DNA from: Paramacrobiotus metropolitanus
Taxonomy: Eukaryota; Tardigrada; Eutardigrada; Parachela; Macrobiotidae
DNA length: 64,000 nt
NCBI RefSeq assembly: GCF_019649055.1
Contig: NW_026570257.1
Coordinates: forward strand, 62,001-126,000
Direction: 5' to 3'
Within the stretch, counting starts at the first letter, position 1, and each line of letters begins with the position of its first letter. The position numbers and the translations under genes are program-made. Below the pieces are notes generated by a model that was given only the letters and a program-made list of their open reading frames with translations, searched no databases and was not told the origin of the DNA. Shown in pieces: positions 52,401-64,000 of this stretch.

Positions 52401-53413
52401 CCTTCTGGTTTGGGAGTCGATGTCCTCTGCGCTGTTACTAGTAGCCGGCAGATGCTCAAATTCCGGTATCGGAATACGGTGTCGTTGTGTGGGTAATATT
52501 ACAGTACATCGTCGCTAACAGGTGGTGGATGGCCTGGCTCGACGTCCATATTGCCATCGATGTCCTTAGCTCCGTGGTTCTATGATGGCTCTGCGCTAAC
52601 TTAAGAGCTGCCGGCGCCATGTTGACCTTTCAGTAATTTGGTAGTGGTCACTAAAGACTGCTTAGAAACTATATAGCTGCCGGTTAACCTTGAGAGCGAA
52701 TACTGCATTGGCACACAAATTGTCTTGCACCTTACGTTTGCTTGAATATGCGCATTTTTCTTTTCCTTGTATCGATTGGTATGTCCTCTATTTACTTTAC
52801 GAGATAATTATATATGTGAAACGTTTTGAATGAAAATTAAGGTAAGCACATATTAGTTCCAAAATATGAGATAATTAATTTTATTTTACTAAGTACAGCA
52901 TGTAATTTAGTAAGTATTGTAGAAGACTTAGTGAAGAATTAGAATTGGTGAAGAATTTTGTGAAGAATTAGTTAAGAATTAGTGAAGAATTTTGTTGACA
53001 GAGTACAGTGACGTACAGGTGCGTCCATAATTATTATACTTAATATTAATTTGCTGTTGTACATTAAACACTGTCACGTACGTCGAAGCATTGTAGTACG
53101 TGACTATATCATTACGCAATTTAGCAAGCAGTATTGTTGTCAAAGGAACAGTTTCTCCCAGGAAACTGGAAGAACAGCATAGGAATTTCCCCACTTTTCT
53201 ACATCAGTACACGACTTAATACTTAACTGCTTCTGTATCGGATAGAAAAAATTCAGTAATAATAAATTTATCTTTTTATCCCAACCATGATGTATTACTT
53301 ACCCTAATTCCCCCATGACGAATGTCGGCCCCTGTACTGTTTTGCCGACATCCGTCAGCCGCCCGTGTTATCTCCTAAGTTGACATATTTCTGATTATTC
53401 CACGGTTTAAAAA
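52401..53413. other. Region between the divergent NYN and UBE2R genes
   Basis: A 1-kb shared upstream region of two divergent genes. It holds a tandem repeat of GTGAAGAATTAG/TTTT units at 52923-52994. No gene recognised. Confidence 0.5.
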
Positions 53414-55896
53414 ATGGCCGCCACTTCCCGCAGTAAATCCCGCCCACCGCGCCAGCACGCCGCCAACAACCCGGCCATCCGTATGTTGATGCAGGAATTT
53501 CAGCAGCTGCAAAAGGAGCCCAACGAGGGCTTCCAGGTGAAATTGTTGAAAGAAGACAATCTGTTCGAATGGGATGTAGCTATTTTTGGACCCCCGGAAA
53601 CCGTGTACGCAGGAGGCTATTTCCGGGCGGTGATTAAATTCCCTCCGGAATATCCCTTCTCACCGCCCTCCGTGCGATTCGTTAATAAAATCTGGCAGTA
53701 AGTTTGTGGAAATTTCATTTTTTCTGCAAGAATCAATCATTTTCAGAGCAGTTTTTGCCGTATTTATAATTACTTCAGTTCCCTTTTCCGTCAAAAATCT
53801 GAATAATTTTCCAAAAGCAACCGAAGACTATGAAAACAAATCAAAACATATATTCAGTAAAATTTTAATACAGAATATGCAATTCTACATGCAATAATAC
53901 AAATTAATAAATACGATCCAAAATATTTCCAGAATGTGCAAATGCTCTTAAATTTACATACGCAACCTTAGTTGAAAAGATTTATTACATTATTATTTTC
54001 GAAATGCTTTATACTTTAATGACCTTTTGGCTTGTGGCAAAATTAAAAAAACATTATGAAAAATTTCAAACAAAATTAATTACGCGCTGACTGTTTGCTG
54101 CGGGGCGAGCGAAGCATCACATTAAAATTTGTTTTCAAAGTCATAATTTTTGTGGCATCAGTAATAAATCGGCATTAACATGGAACATGGTGGTTTCTTT
54201 GGATTACTGGTTGCAGTCCGAATGTGTACGACAACGGCACCGTGTGCATCAGCATCCTGCATCCGGCCACCAACGACACCCGCTCCGGTGAACTGCCCTG
54301 TGAACGGTGGAATCCCACACAGAACGCCCATTCCGTCATCATGAGCATCATCTCCCTTCTCAACGAGCCCAACACCAACAGCCCCGCCAACGTCGACGCC
54401 TCGGTCATGTATCGGTAAATATATCTGTAAATGATCAGCTAATCAGCAGTACATACTTCATTACAGATAAATAATTTCTAACGATAAGTTGTATCGGTGT
54501 TCACCATTCGCCAATTCGGTATACATAACGAAATAAATTCTAATAATTAATTTTAGCAGCAATTTTAGCTGGGTGATTTTGCAGATACCCTGGTCTTTCA
54601 CTCGGATTAAGAAATTTTTTCAAGTCTGTACTGCACTTCTTGTAATCGCTTTTTTCGCAGCACTTGCACGCTTGGCAAAATACGTAAATACTATACGTTG
54701 TGCAACAGCCATAGAAAACAGTCCAAGGCAACACTGATGTTAAGTACACTAATAATGGTTCAAGAACGTACCGTATAATAACTTATTTATAATACTGATA
54801 AATATTGTAGTACAATGGCACGTATTACAGATCGGGCAAACTATTCATGCATATAAAAATTTCTGAAAAATTTATCTAAACACTACTTTTTAAAACTATG
54901 ACACATTCTTATTTTTTTGTAATGCTTTTTTATTTTTTATTGTAAAGCACTTTCTTTTGTTTTCTTTCATTTATTTAGCCTCTTAATATGATTTAATACG
55001 TTCAAGTGAACCAACTGGTATACGCGACCTTAATTACCGCGTCATAAGTATGTGCGTTTCAGCTTTATCAGCATTCTTAATTATCATTAACCTAAAACTT
55101 CATTAATTTTTTTGCTAATAATAGTCTGTGGAAGTATATGGCTATGGTAAAAAATCTAAAAATATAAGCAGTGAGCTCTACTGAGTTTGGGGAAAAAAGA
55201 AGTGATTCGAAGACCAAAGTATTCACAAACGAGTACGATGATATACGACTATACAGATACGAGATACAAGTATGGCTGCTTAGCGTTTTTCGGCTAATTC
55301 CAGCCCGGGAGAGTCAGCAGCCCATACACTACACATCTCTCGGGCTAAAGTGTGATCTAACGCTTTTATATTGTTACATCATTGCTGTCCTGCGCTTGAT
55401 TGTTTCCTTAGGAGAAGAAACGCTGGAATATTCTTTAGTATATGAATAACACGAAGAACATGTTTTTGGATATTAATTATAACAATCTTATATAAACTTT
55501 ATTTTCTTACTATATAATACTTTGTAGCACATACACTTTGTATTTCAGTTGCAGAATAAGTACTTTATCATCTTGCGTATAGGTATGTGTGTGTAGTGTG
55601 TTCAGTGTTTGTGTGATAGGCGCTGGCGGGAGCAAGGCGACAAAGAGTACGAGCGCATCGTCCGCGAGCAGGTGGAAGCGTCCAAAGCCGAGGCGGATAA
55701 AGACGGCGTCCGTGTACCCACCACCGTGCACGAGTACTGTGTCAAACAGCCCGCCGCCGCCCCACCCGGTGGCGTTCCCTCGGGATCATCCAAACGCGGG
55801 GACTTCCACTTTCCCTCCAGTGACCTCACCGAGGACATGGAGTACGAGGAGAACGAGGATGTGACCATGCACGACGCCACACGCAATCACAACTAA
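53414..55896 (+). CDS. UBE2R: Cdc34/UBE2R-type ubiquitin-conjugating enzyme, three exons
   Basis: E2 enzyme that builds Lys48-linked ubiquitin chains with SCF ligases. Exons: 53414-53697, 54217-54414 and 55620-55896, all joining in phase 2. Kozak-like AAAAAATGG at the start. Exon 1 has the UBC core with F-P-P-E-Y-P-F-S-P-P. Exon 2 has H-P-N-V-Y-x-N-G-x-V-C, whose Cys is the catalytic residue, and then the acidic insertion (P-A-T-N-D-T-R-S-G-E-L) typical of Cdc34/UBE2R/UBE2G. Exon 3 has the R-x-W-R helix, D-G-V-x-V-P-T-T and E-Y-C, then an acidic tail as in Cdc34. About 252 residues, a normal length. It converges on the Wnt gene with 78 bases between the two stop codons. Confidence 0.92.
53698..55619. 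other. UBE2R introns
   Basis: Intron 1 (519 bases) and intron 2 (1205 bases) are AT-rich. Intron 2 holds the antisense ORF at 54540-54749 and an inverted repeat AGCCCGGGAGAG/CTCTCGGGCT around 55303-55349. Confidence 0.7.
54540..54749 (-). CDS. Doubtful antisense Cys-rich small ORF
   Basis: ATG at 54749, 69 codons, hydrophobic start with seven Cys in the first 40 residues, then Lys/Pro-rich. It resembles a small secreted Cys-rich peptide but lies antisense within a UBE2R intron and has no supporting feature. Could be chance. Confidence 0.2.
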   Translation of the reverse strand: MYLTSVLPWTVFYGCCTTYSIYVFCQACKCCEKSDYKKCSTDLKKFLNPSERPGYLQNHPAKIAAKINY

Positions 55897-55974
55897 TTTT
55901 ATTCGAATTTTGTCCGACACTTTTAAATTGTATAACAATATATAAAGGTCATGTCTGAGAAAAGCATCAAGTTA

Positions 55975-58900
55975 TTAGCTGTGATGTGTAGTATTCTGAA
56001 CAGAGAGAAATGTAGTGTTGGAATGATGATGTCGGAAGCGGCGTTTGGCCTGCGAGCGTTCCCGTTCGTGGTTTTGTCCGTAGATGAGCGGTTTGCGCAC
56101 CACACTGTCCGGTTTGCAGATGTACTCTTCCACGGTCGTCTCGCACTGGCTGCATTTCACTTCGCAGCACCTAGAAAAATTAGCGAAAATGCCGGCTGAA
56201 AAGTTTTGCGATAAAATGAATGTGTGCGGAAAAAGTTGCTTTCCGGCTAATTAAAAAAAATCAAATGTAAGAGAATGAAAATAAATTTACCTAAGCTGAA
56301 AAAATTTTTAAAGAAAAAACGGCATTTTACATCACTGATCACACGTAATAGAATGCATACATATTGATTATTTCAAATTTATTTACTGATTGTTAATAAT
56401 AATATTGTTATTATTTCTTGTTTAATATTTAAAACTACTCGTAATTTTTATTCACATGAATTATCTCAGATGAAGCAGTAAATAATGTTTTCGTTCCTGA
56501 TTTCCGTCATTGTCCAGAATGTTGACTTTTTGAGTACTCCAGATTTCATTAATAGGAAATATTGTTGTTATAATTAACAAGGATTCTCACCACTGAAATT
56601 TGCACTGGCATTTCTTGATGTGCGTTATCGTCCGCCGGTCGTACCCGCGTCCACAGCACATAATCTCGCAGCTGTCCGGCGCGGTACTGTTTAAGCTACA
56701 CACCCGCCCACCAGTGCCAACGGAGCCTGCATTCGACGAACGACAAACAAAGTTATAATCAATATCCCATGAAAGAATATTAAGTTCTACCAGATCGCCC
56801 ATAAAATAAAAGTTCACCAGGGTTTTACCTTGCCAGTGGTTGGTGGAACAATAATCCGGGGATTTTTCATAAAAAACCAAGTCGGTCTTCTTCAGCGGAC
56901 GATCCAAGGGGTTGGAGTAAATGGTCTTCCAGTTCTCTTCGGTATCATTTAAAGTTACCTAAAATTTAACAAATATCTCAATCGATTTTCACGCGTAATT
57001 GGTAAACCGGTAAAAATCAATTACGTAATAGTTATGTAACAAAAAAAAACGACTGTAGTAGGCAATTTGACTTTAACATAGGCTTATAACGCGTGTGTTA
57101 AGAACATTTGGATTAGCCACCATACTACACTAATGCGACAAACATGAATTAACGGCGCACAGCAAATTGTTTAACACCACTATACATGCACAGGTTTAAA
57201 TTGAAGCAGTTTATCTAGGAAATTACGTGCTCTTCCACATGCAGAAGAGGCATATACTAATACGACAAAAAATTAAAAAAACGACAGAAACTTTCTATTT
57301 GTAAATGGCTAATAATGGCTTCACAGAAAATTAAAAATGCTAAAAACTTACAAACTGCCTGATAAGCACATATTAGCACAAAAATTATTACATATTTCTA
57401 TTAACAGAATGTATTTATTTCATTATTACGATTACCGTTAGCACGAAATAATGGCAAATGAGCGTAAAAGCAAAAAAAAATTAGCAAACATATCTATGTT
57501 GTATATATTGAACAAAAAAAAATTTCACATAAAGTGATATAACTGTGTCGAACATGCGCGCAGTATATGCAAAGAAATTACCCGCCCACCAGTGCCAACG
57601 TAAGAACGTAAGAACGTCTGCAAATTCTAGCATTTGTGTTCTTATACGAATTACTTTGCTATTATTATTAATTAAAATAGGTAAATTATAATCACGCCTT
57701 TGCATCTGTGGGTATTTTCAAATCTTAAATACTATTAGGAAGTTATTGATATTTTTATTTGTAAATGGCTAATAACTGAGCAGACCTTTCTTGCATGGTC
57801 GTACTTCCGGCGGAGAATCTGCCCGACTTGTCCAAATCCGGGAATAGCTCGCCAGCACGTCTTCACCGTGCAGGATCCACTGACACCGTGACATTTACAT
57901 TCCTTAATTAAATTCCCCTGGACCGCCTGTATACACACAGTACACAACATCAGCCACACGCATTCGGCTACATCAGGGCCTCTTTGTCTGGCCCGCTTTC
58001 TGAAGAGACAGGGGATTAGGTCACCTTGCGTCCGGCGCGGTTATTGTGCAGATTGATCAAAGCCGGTGCGCGGTCGTCTTTGACGGCGGCGTTGCCGGCA
58101 CCGCGCTCCCCGGCATCGACGAATTTGCGCGCCATCCGCACGGCGTAGCGGATCATGTGCGCTTCACAGCCGGTCCACTGGAAATCCCGGTCCACGGCGT
58201 CCCGCGCCCGCAGGCGGTTGTCGGCTTCGCAGGAGCAGCTGCCCAGTTCGCCGGAGGCGCAGGCCCGCCCGATGGCGAAGACCACGCCGGCCGAGGTGAT
58301 CGCCTGCACGAAGGCGCCTTCGCGCGTGCCCACTAAAACCGTACATTTATTAATAACTACCTAGCACAAAAAAACGGCAAAGATGCGCAGAAAAGATCCG
58401 AAGAACAAATTGGCAGACATATTTGCACATTGAATAAGAATAACAAGTAACATATAACATCACATTCAATTATGTTGAATATATATGTATATATCTATAT
58501 TATGCGCAGGAATATTTTGTATGCAAGAGCGACTGCGAATATCTAACGCTGAAAAGGCGAACGAGTGCTAAAACAAAAATCAGCGTATTCTTTACTTGCA
58601 AAGTATTAATTTCAATACATTATTATATCAAATGTAACCGACTTTGGATTTGCCTTGTTTTTCCGCTGAAATTTAATTGTGCCGTTGTACTACAACATTC
58701 ATCTAAATTACTCATAATTTTTTACGATGACAGTAAGGCGTTACAATACATACTGTAAGTAATTAACAATAAGTGTACTATTACTCCGCTCTATTAATAA
58801 AAAGCTAATTTTATAATCTTATATGCATACTGCATTATACTTAAGACAGCCGTTATTTCAATAAAAAAAATAATAAATTATTTTACAAACTTTACAATTT

Positions 58901-60697
58901 CATATGGACATAAAAGCTGTAATGGCCATAAAAATGTCATCAGTTTATGTTTAGTTTATGTTATGTTGTTCAGTTTATGGTTAATATATTAATTACCCAG
59001 ATGAATCATAATGATAATGACATTCCTCGTTAAGAAAACTTCCCCGTCTGTCTCGTAGCTGTTACTCATACACCGACGTAACGCTGCAGTGGGTCATAGT
59101 TCATATTCTACTACACACACCGATGATTAGGCCACTTCGTTAAAACGGCAGCTAATTACAATGATCATAAATTACTCCATAACATGCCATATACACTGCA
59201 TAAGCAGTCAGGTATCCATGCGACTGTCAAGTACGTGTTACTTCATTGACATCCCCGCTGGACAATGGCCAGTGTTGATGGATGACGAAGTAGATTACCG
59301 TCAAAACATCGTAAATTCTTTTATGCGACCACTCTGGCACACAGCCGATATCAGGGATAATCGGACAAAAATGCTGCATTAGCTATCTGTACACTGGTGC
59401 GTTCAGGGATTTACAGTAATTTGTCGTTATCGAATAGCGAATCTGGGCGATAAGACAGATTTATTTCAATTAGTGTTGACCAAACTGCTTAATTGCTTAA
59501 CTTGAAAATAAACATCAATCCAACCATTTTGTGAGCGGATAATTGTAGCAATGAAATACGGTAAAATCACAGCGTAGATAACAAATTAAGAATTAAAACT
59601 ATCACCCAAATAATTTTAATAACAGAAACGTGCAATATAAAAAAGTGAACATTACTAAAAATTACTACTTATATATATATACTTGTAATAGTGTCGCAAA
59701 ATTTGCTACCTTATGAACGGTGTCTTAATCAAAGGAACTTTGGTGTTCGTCCAATAAAGCCACTGTGCTACGAAACCATCCAAACATTTCTAATAGAAAA
59801 AATGTTTTGGCTGACCATAGATTCAAAGTAAACTGAAAACTTTGTTACAGAAGTAAGCGGAGATTTAGGGATATTACACAGAACTGCAATGATTTATTGG
59901 TAGATTCAGAGATGAAAAGTAAGGGTAGACTGGATTAGATAAGATTTATTGGTAGATTCAGAGATGAAAAATTCATAAGATTCCGTACAGCGATTATCGA
60001 AGATAAATGACAAATCATCGTAAGTCAGAGGAGACTGACCTTTCAAAGTCAGTTTGTCCAAAGTGCCGGTCGGCTGGTGTTTGCCGGCTTGATTATCAAT
60101 GTGGATGGTGCTGCAGTTCCAGCGTTGGGATTTGAACTGATTCTGGCACTCATCCAGACCCGCCCGAACACCCTCGCCGATGGACCACATGATTTCCGGT
60201 TGCTGGGCGCACAGATGTAGCTGGCTGGCTAACAGGCCGGGAATGTGTTCGCAGGCTAATAAACGGTGGGCGGTTGTGGATAATCCAGCCACCGGCAAAT
60301 GTGATAAAAACCTGCAATTTTCCCGTCTTGTATTCAAAGAAGAGACACACTTTTTTTTTGCAAAATTATTGCTGGTAAATTTGTAAGTTAGTAAAGTTAT
60401 TTTGCGTAGCGATCGTAACATTAAACTATATGTATTGTTCAAATTACGCCAGTACTTTTTTTTAACCTTTAGGACAATAAAATACGTCAAACTGCAGAGA
60501 AATTTGGTATGAAGTCCAGCTTGGTGTAACCATAAATAATAATATACAAATCAAGAATTTAATGCTTTAAAAAATTATCCGGGTACTTTATACGTGGTAA
60601 AATTTCTAATTACAGTGTCCTACCAGAACGAATCAGCAAACTCCAAAATATAACACAAGATAAAAACAAAACCAGTTTGAGTTCTGTAAAAATCCAT
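55975..60697 (-). CDS. Wnt ligand, seven exons, complete
   Basis: Secreted lipid-modified Wnt signalling ligand. Exons (minus): 60697-60624 (ATG and signal peptide), 60311-60040, 58332-58025, 57926-57786, 56958-56829, 56726-56591 and 56170-55975. All junctions are GT-AG with matching phases, giving 418 residues. Landmarks: I-P-G-L and R-W-N-C-S in exon 2; G-T-R-E-x-A-F and N-L-H-N-N-x-A-G-R-K in exon 3; [10 protein letters not shown] in exon 4, whose first Ser (about residue 234) is the palmitoleoylation site; C-C-G-R-G-Y and the Cys-rich end in exons 6-7. The C-terminus extends about 40 basic, His/Arg-rich residues past the usual final Cys. Subfamily unclear: parts recall Wnt4, Wnt5 and Wnt7. 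Exon 3 is very GC-rich against AT-rich introns. Confidence 0.92.
58333..60039. other. Largest Wnt intron
   Basis: 1707 bases, AT-rich. A plus-strand ORF at 59161-59382 has no recognisable domain. Two copies of a TTTATTGGTAGATTCAGAGATG stretch lie at 59891-59912 and 59945-59966. Confidence 0.7.
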
Positions 60698-61885
60698 TTG
60701 AAAAAAATTGATTAATAATAAAGGATCTGGTGCCGAATAGTGACCGGTCAGGAGTACGTGGTCAAGTTATAAAATTATTGTAGGCAGCAATCAAGGTCAA
60801 GCTCAGGCTATCCAAACAGTTAATACAACTCTGCCTGGATGGCAAAAATTATTATAATCCATGAACAAACATATCGCAGAAACACGCGACGAAATGCAGA
60901 AGCCAACTGCGCAGCGGAAACAGAGTCAGGACGTCCGTCGTGATGCGAATGAGCAATCACAAACGATATGCACAAACACATACTGCGCTAATTGAATTAC
61001 GAACTGGTTGGTCACAAATGACCACCTGTTGGGACGTTCATTCCACGGTAATCAAACTGACCATGGGAACAACCAATGGAATTCTCGATTGATCGGATAT
61101 GTCAGTAAAGACCTGTTTAAACACGCTGTTAAGCTAGCCCGCCTCCTAATTGACCATTGGCCGACGTCACTGGCGGCAGTTGCAATAGTTATATCTTTCC
61201 ATTGATTTGATGGAAATCGCCAATCAGAGTGGTGAACATGCGGCACCATTCGAAACGCTTTCCCTTTTTCGATAAATATAAGCTCTAAAAGACTGACCGT
61301 CGGTGTTTCTCTGATTCATCTGAAAATATTATGCAGTAACCATATTATTTTTACTTTTAAAATATTGTTTGAGGTTTGTGCTGATTTTTGAACTGCAAGT
61401 CATTGCGCAAATCGCAGCGGCCTTGGCGGTTGGCATTACTACACAGTACAGTGCACAGCCGGAAACATCGACAGCCACTTCCACTTCCAAATTGGTGGAA
61501 TTAGTGGAACTGCTGGAAATCCAAGCCTTTTTAACATCTGTGCATTTGTTGTCGTTTCGAAGTCAAAAAGAGCCCCAGAATTTAAGTACTTACTGAAACA
61601 GAAGCTCCAGGTTTTGGACAAAAAGAATTACGTTCTATGCACTTTTTTGCTCCGAATACTTTATCTGAAAATTGCTTATCTGATGATGCTCACGGCCGAA
61701 GAAGTGAAGTTTTGATTGCGGGAAGCGATAACCGATTTATCGCGATGTGATCATCGCTTACCGCGTGCGCATGTACGTCGATTTTAGGGTATTTGAAGTT
61801 TGAACGCATCGCCGTGGATTTCGTGCTATTCTCCTCTCTGTATTGATTCCGCACATCCGACATTTTTCCGCAGGATTTCTGCTGT
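60698..61885. other. Region between Wnt and AMDHD1-like genes (divergent)
   Basis: Shared upstream region of two divergent genes. A plus-strand ORF at 61369-61596 (hydrophobic start, Ser/Thr- and Leu-rich) has no ATG near its beginning and no known domain. A TATA-like GATAAATATAAGC lies at about 61270. Confidence 0.4.
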
Positions 61886-62064
61886 ATGATGGAGGCTCCT
61901 CACGGGAAGATGAAGCTGTGGATCCGTTCAGCCTGCCAGGTGGTGCAGATCTGCACCAACGGCGAGAGGTTTCTCAAAGGCACCCACATGCAACAAGTGG
62001 CGGTGCTGCAGCAGCGTCAGCTGGCCGATGGCACCACGGACGGCGTTGGCGTTACGGTATCCAG
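61886..62064 (+). CDS. AMDHD1: First coding exon of an imidazolonepropionase (AMDHD1-like)
   Basis: ATG at 61886 (two in-frame Met in a row and another eight codons on), donor CCAG|GTAAAA after phase 2. The 59 residues contain Q-V-V-Q-I-C-T-N-G-E-R-F-L-K-G and a V-A-V-L-Q segment, which match the N-terminal strand region of animal imidazolonepropionase, the third enzyme of histidine breakdown (cytosolic). The catalytic amidohydrolase barrel is encoded by later exons that I cannot find before the window end, so the intron exceeds 1.9 kb. Other amidohydrolases share the fold, but this N-terminal motif is fairly specific. Confidence 0.65.
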
Positions 62065-64000
62065 GTAAAACTCTCCAGCAAAATGCCGACTAAAAATAGA
62101 AAATAATAAAAGCAGAGTGAGTTATTAGGAGGCAGAGGCCATTATTTCTGCGAGATGTGTTTGGTCTGTATTGGTTGAATCTTCTACTGTAAATAAAAAA
62201 ATGTAATTGTCGTTTATGAGCTACGCGTTGGTGTATCAGCAGTTAAGCGTATTTTCTACGAGTATGAGTTTGCGGTTTCTCAATTTGTAGCTAAGCGGAT
62301 TCGAGCAGGCGAGCTGCAGCCAGTGCACTACGATATCTTCTCAAGATGCGAAGTGTTACGCATATATATGTTTCGTAGTGTGCATATATTTGTACATTTA
62401 CGTATTTAGTATTATCTATCGAATAATTTAATAAATCTAAATAAATTAACTGGAATAATTTTAATAACAGTTTTAATGACCATGACAGTTAATTTTTAAG
62501 ACATTTTATTTAATGACAAATTAATAATGGCAACGCATGCATTTTTAATGGCAGTTTTATAATCAATATCGAATAATTTGTTAAGGTTATAATGTTATAA
62601 TATGATTTCCGGAAACTTATGTAAAAATTCCATGCCGTCTTGTTTTAGTTTATTAAATACCCTGATTACGTGAGCGAGTTATTTGTATATCCGTTGTTTT
62701 TATATTTGTTATATTTGTCAGCTGTTTGCCAGTAATACAATAAAAAATCACTCGGAAAAAATTAAATTCAAATAACGTTTCGCGATCTTCAGACCAGAAC
62801 AGTTTGCCGTAAATGGGGTTGCTCAGCAGAGGTGGTAAAGTGCAGACCGATGTCCGAACTTGGCAACTGAAGGGCCAAGCTGGTCAGTCTACCGCTTGTG
62901 CAACCGTCCGCGACCAGACCCCCAAAAGCGAAGCCGCGGCCCAAACAATTAAGAGAGACGAACAAGAACGAAATGCAATAGCGGGATTAGAGGAGAACAT
63001 CACACGAATGAACAGTACATATATAATATATAGAATGAACAGTACGTATATACTTTGGCAAAGAACTTGAACAATTTGCAGAAAATGAACGGACAGAGAA
63101 GCCTAGTGGTTTCTAAACGGTTTTGGAGAAATCGCATAGAGAAAGTATCTTGAATAGAACTGATATGGAGAGGCACGTCGTAGGCATTGGATGGCTGTCC
63201 GGTGGTGTCGGTGCATGGTGTGGAAGTTAAAAATAGTTCGGTGGTGGGAAAAGGCAGCGGAGGTATATCGGTATACTTCATTACGTAACTGTAACAAAAG
63301 TTCTGAACATGGGACAGAAAATTGAGAAAAAGAAAACCCATTGTGAATTATGGATTATATTGTGGCTTTATCAGTATAGCGAATTGCGTATACACGTGCG
63401 AAGTTCATATTATTAGATGTTCATGTTCTTTATTGTTAATAAACATATAGTTCTAATCGACAAATCCAAAGTTCTCAACACCTACCCTACGATAAATGTA
63501 GAGTAGAGATAGTGAGATTACAAGTATGAATGAAAGAAAAGAAAATGGTTAAAGAATAAGTAATGCATGGAAAAACATTTTTATAGATTACTGTGAGTAA
63601 CTTGACTTACTTGAGGATATTATACAAGAAATGATAGTATTGCAAATCAGGTATGATGCAAGTTTGAAGTACATGGACAACATTAATTCAGAAGTATAAA
63701 CTATAAAATATTAAAATTATCTCTTTACGTGTATAATTAGCTTGCCATATGAACCTAATTTCGTCAAAATGGACAAAACCGTTCATAAACAATAAATTAA
63801 TAGTGCCATGAAAAGAAGTAAGAAGGGTTTAGTAAATGCACCGAAGAGCAGAAATAAATTTAGTGCATACAGTATAGTACAGACAATATAGTACATACAA
63901 TTTTGTTTTATTTTTTAGTAAAAAATAACTGTACTGTTGTGCTATAGTACTGTTGCATACTGTTGTACTTTTGCAGAGTACGTATTATAAATTCGATAAA
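62065..64000. other. Presumed first intron or intergenic sequence
   Basis: AT-rich, no further amidohydrolase exon recognised. Only short ORFs such as 62813-63070, with no domain. A duplicated AATGAACAGTAC(A/G)TATATA stretch lies at about 63007-63055. Confidence 0.5.

Overview
This is eukaryotic, animal DNA. Intron-split genes with GT-AG junctions on both strands sit in AT-rich intergenic DNA with many short repeats. Recognisable genes include a Wnt ligand, a rhodopsin-type GPCR, a Spartan (SPRTN) protease, a Cdc34/UBE2R ubiquitin-conjugating enzyme, a NYN-domain protein, a GT92 glycosyltransferase and the first exon of an imidazolonepropionase (AMDHD1-like). The compact exons suit a small invertebrate. 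A short protein at 17.2 kb resembles, from memory only, a family abundant in tardigrades, so a tardigrade is my weak best guess.

Region 1 (1 to about 14.3 kb) differs from everything else. It is T-poor and rich in CCGAC/GTCGG words. Seven long plus-strand ORFs (5-10717) follow one another through frame changes and encode charged, helical, partly repetitive proteins that I cannot assign. About 2.7 kb of structured non-coding sequence and a 3'-end-like segment follow. Across coding and non-coding parts alike, about 30 short hairpins share a loop (ACANA, closed by C-G, with a CACATT variant), while their stems have unrelated but self-complementary sequences. A second family (loop AGAAA) forms a five-hairpin tandem array at 10685-10761. 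Several stems carry a single unpaired base two base pairs below the loop, a geometry like an RNA-phage coat-protein operator. I consider this the undescribed system of the window: an RNA, possibly from a virus-like or retroelement-like unit, decorated with repeated protein-binding-type hairpins.

Region 2 (14.3-41.5 kb) is mostly intergenic. It holds a candidate small secreted protein (15.6 kb), the 17.2-kb protein, a MITE (18.3 kb), a GC-rich possible solo LTR (20.6 kb), a secreted Ig-domain protein (24.1-25.6 kb), a membrane protein gene ending in three small homologous exons (26.5-27.5 kb), a deoxynucleoside kinase pseudogene (32.1 kb), Spartan (33.2-34.5 kb), a minus-strand GPCR (35.5-37.2 kb) and a GT92 enzyme (39.9-41.0 kb).

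Region 3 (41.6-50.2 kb) is mobile and repetitive: a recently inserted, pol-deleted LTR retrotransposon with 459-bp LTRs (41576-46783), a TA-flanked inverted-repeat element (47057-48011) and a degenerate minisatellite (49.0-50.2 kb).

Region 4 (50.2-64 kb) is gene-dense: the NYN gene (minus), UBE2R (plus) converging on a seven-exon Wnt gene (minus), then the first AMDHD1-like exon (plus). Two conserved genes (Spartan and GT92) each carry a one-base frame break, so residual assembly indels must be considered when interpreting the frame changes in Region 1.
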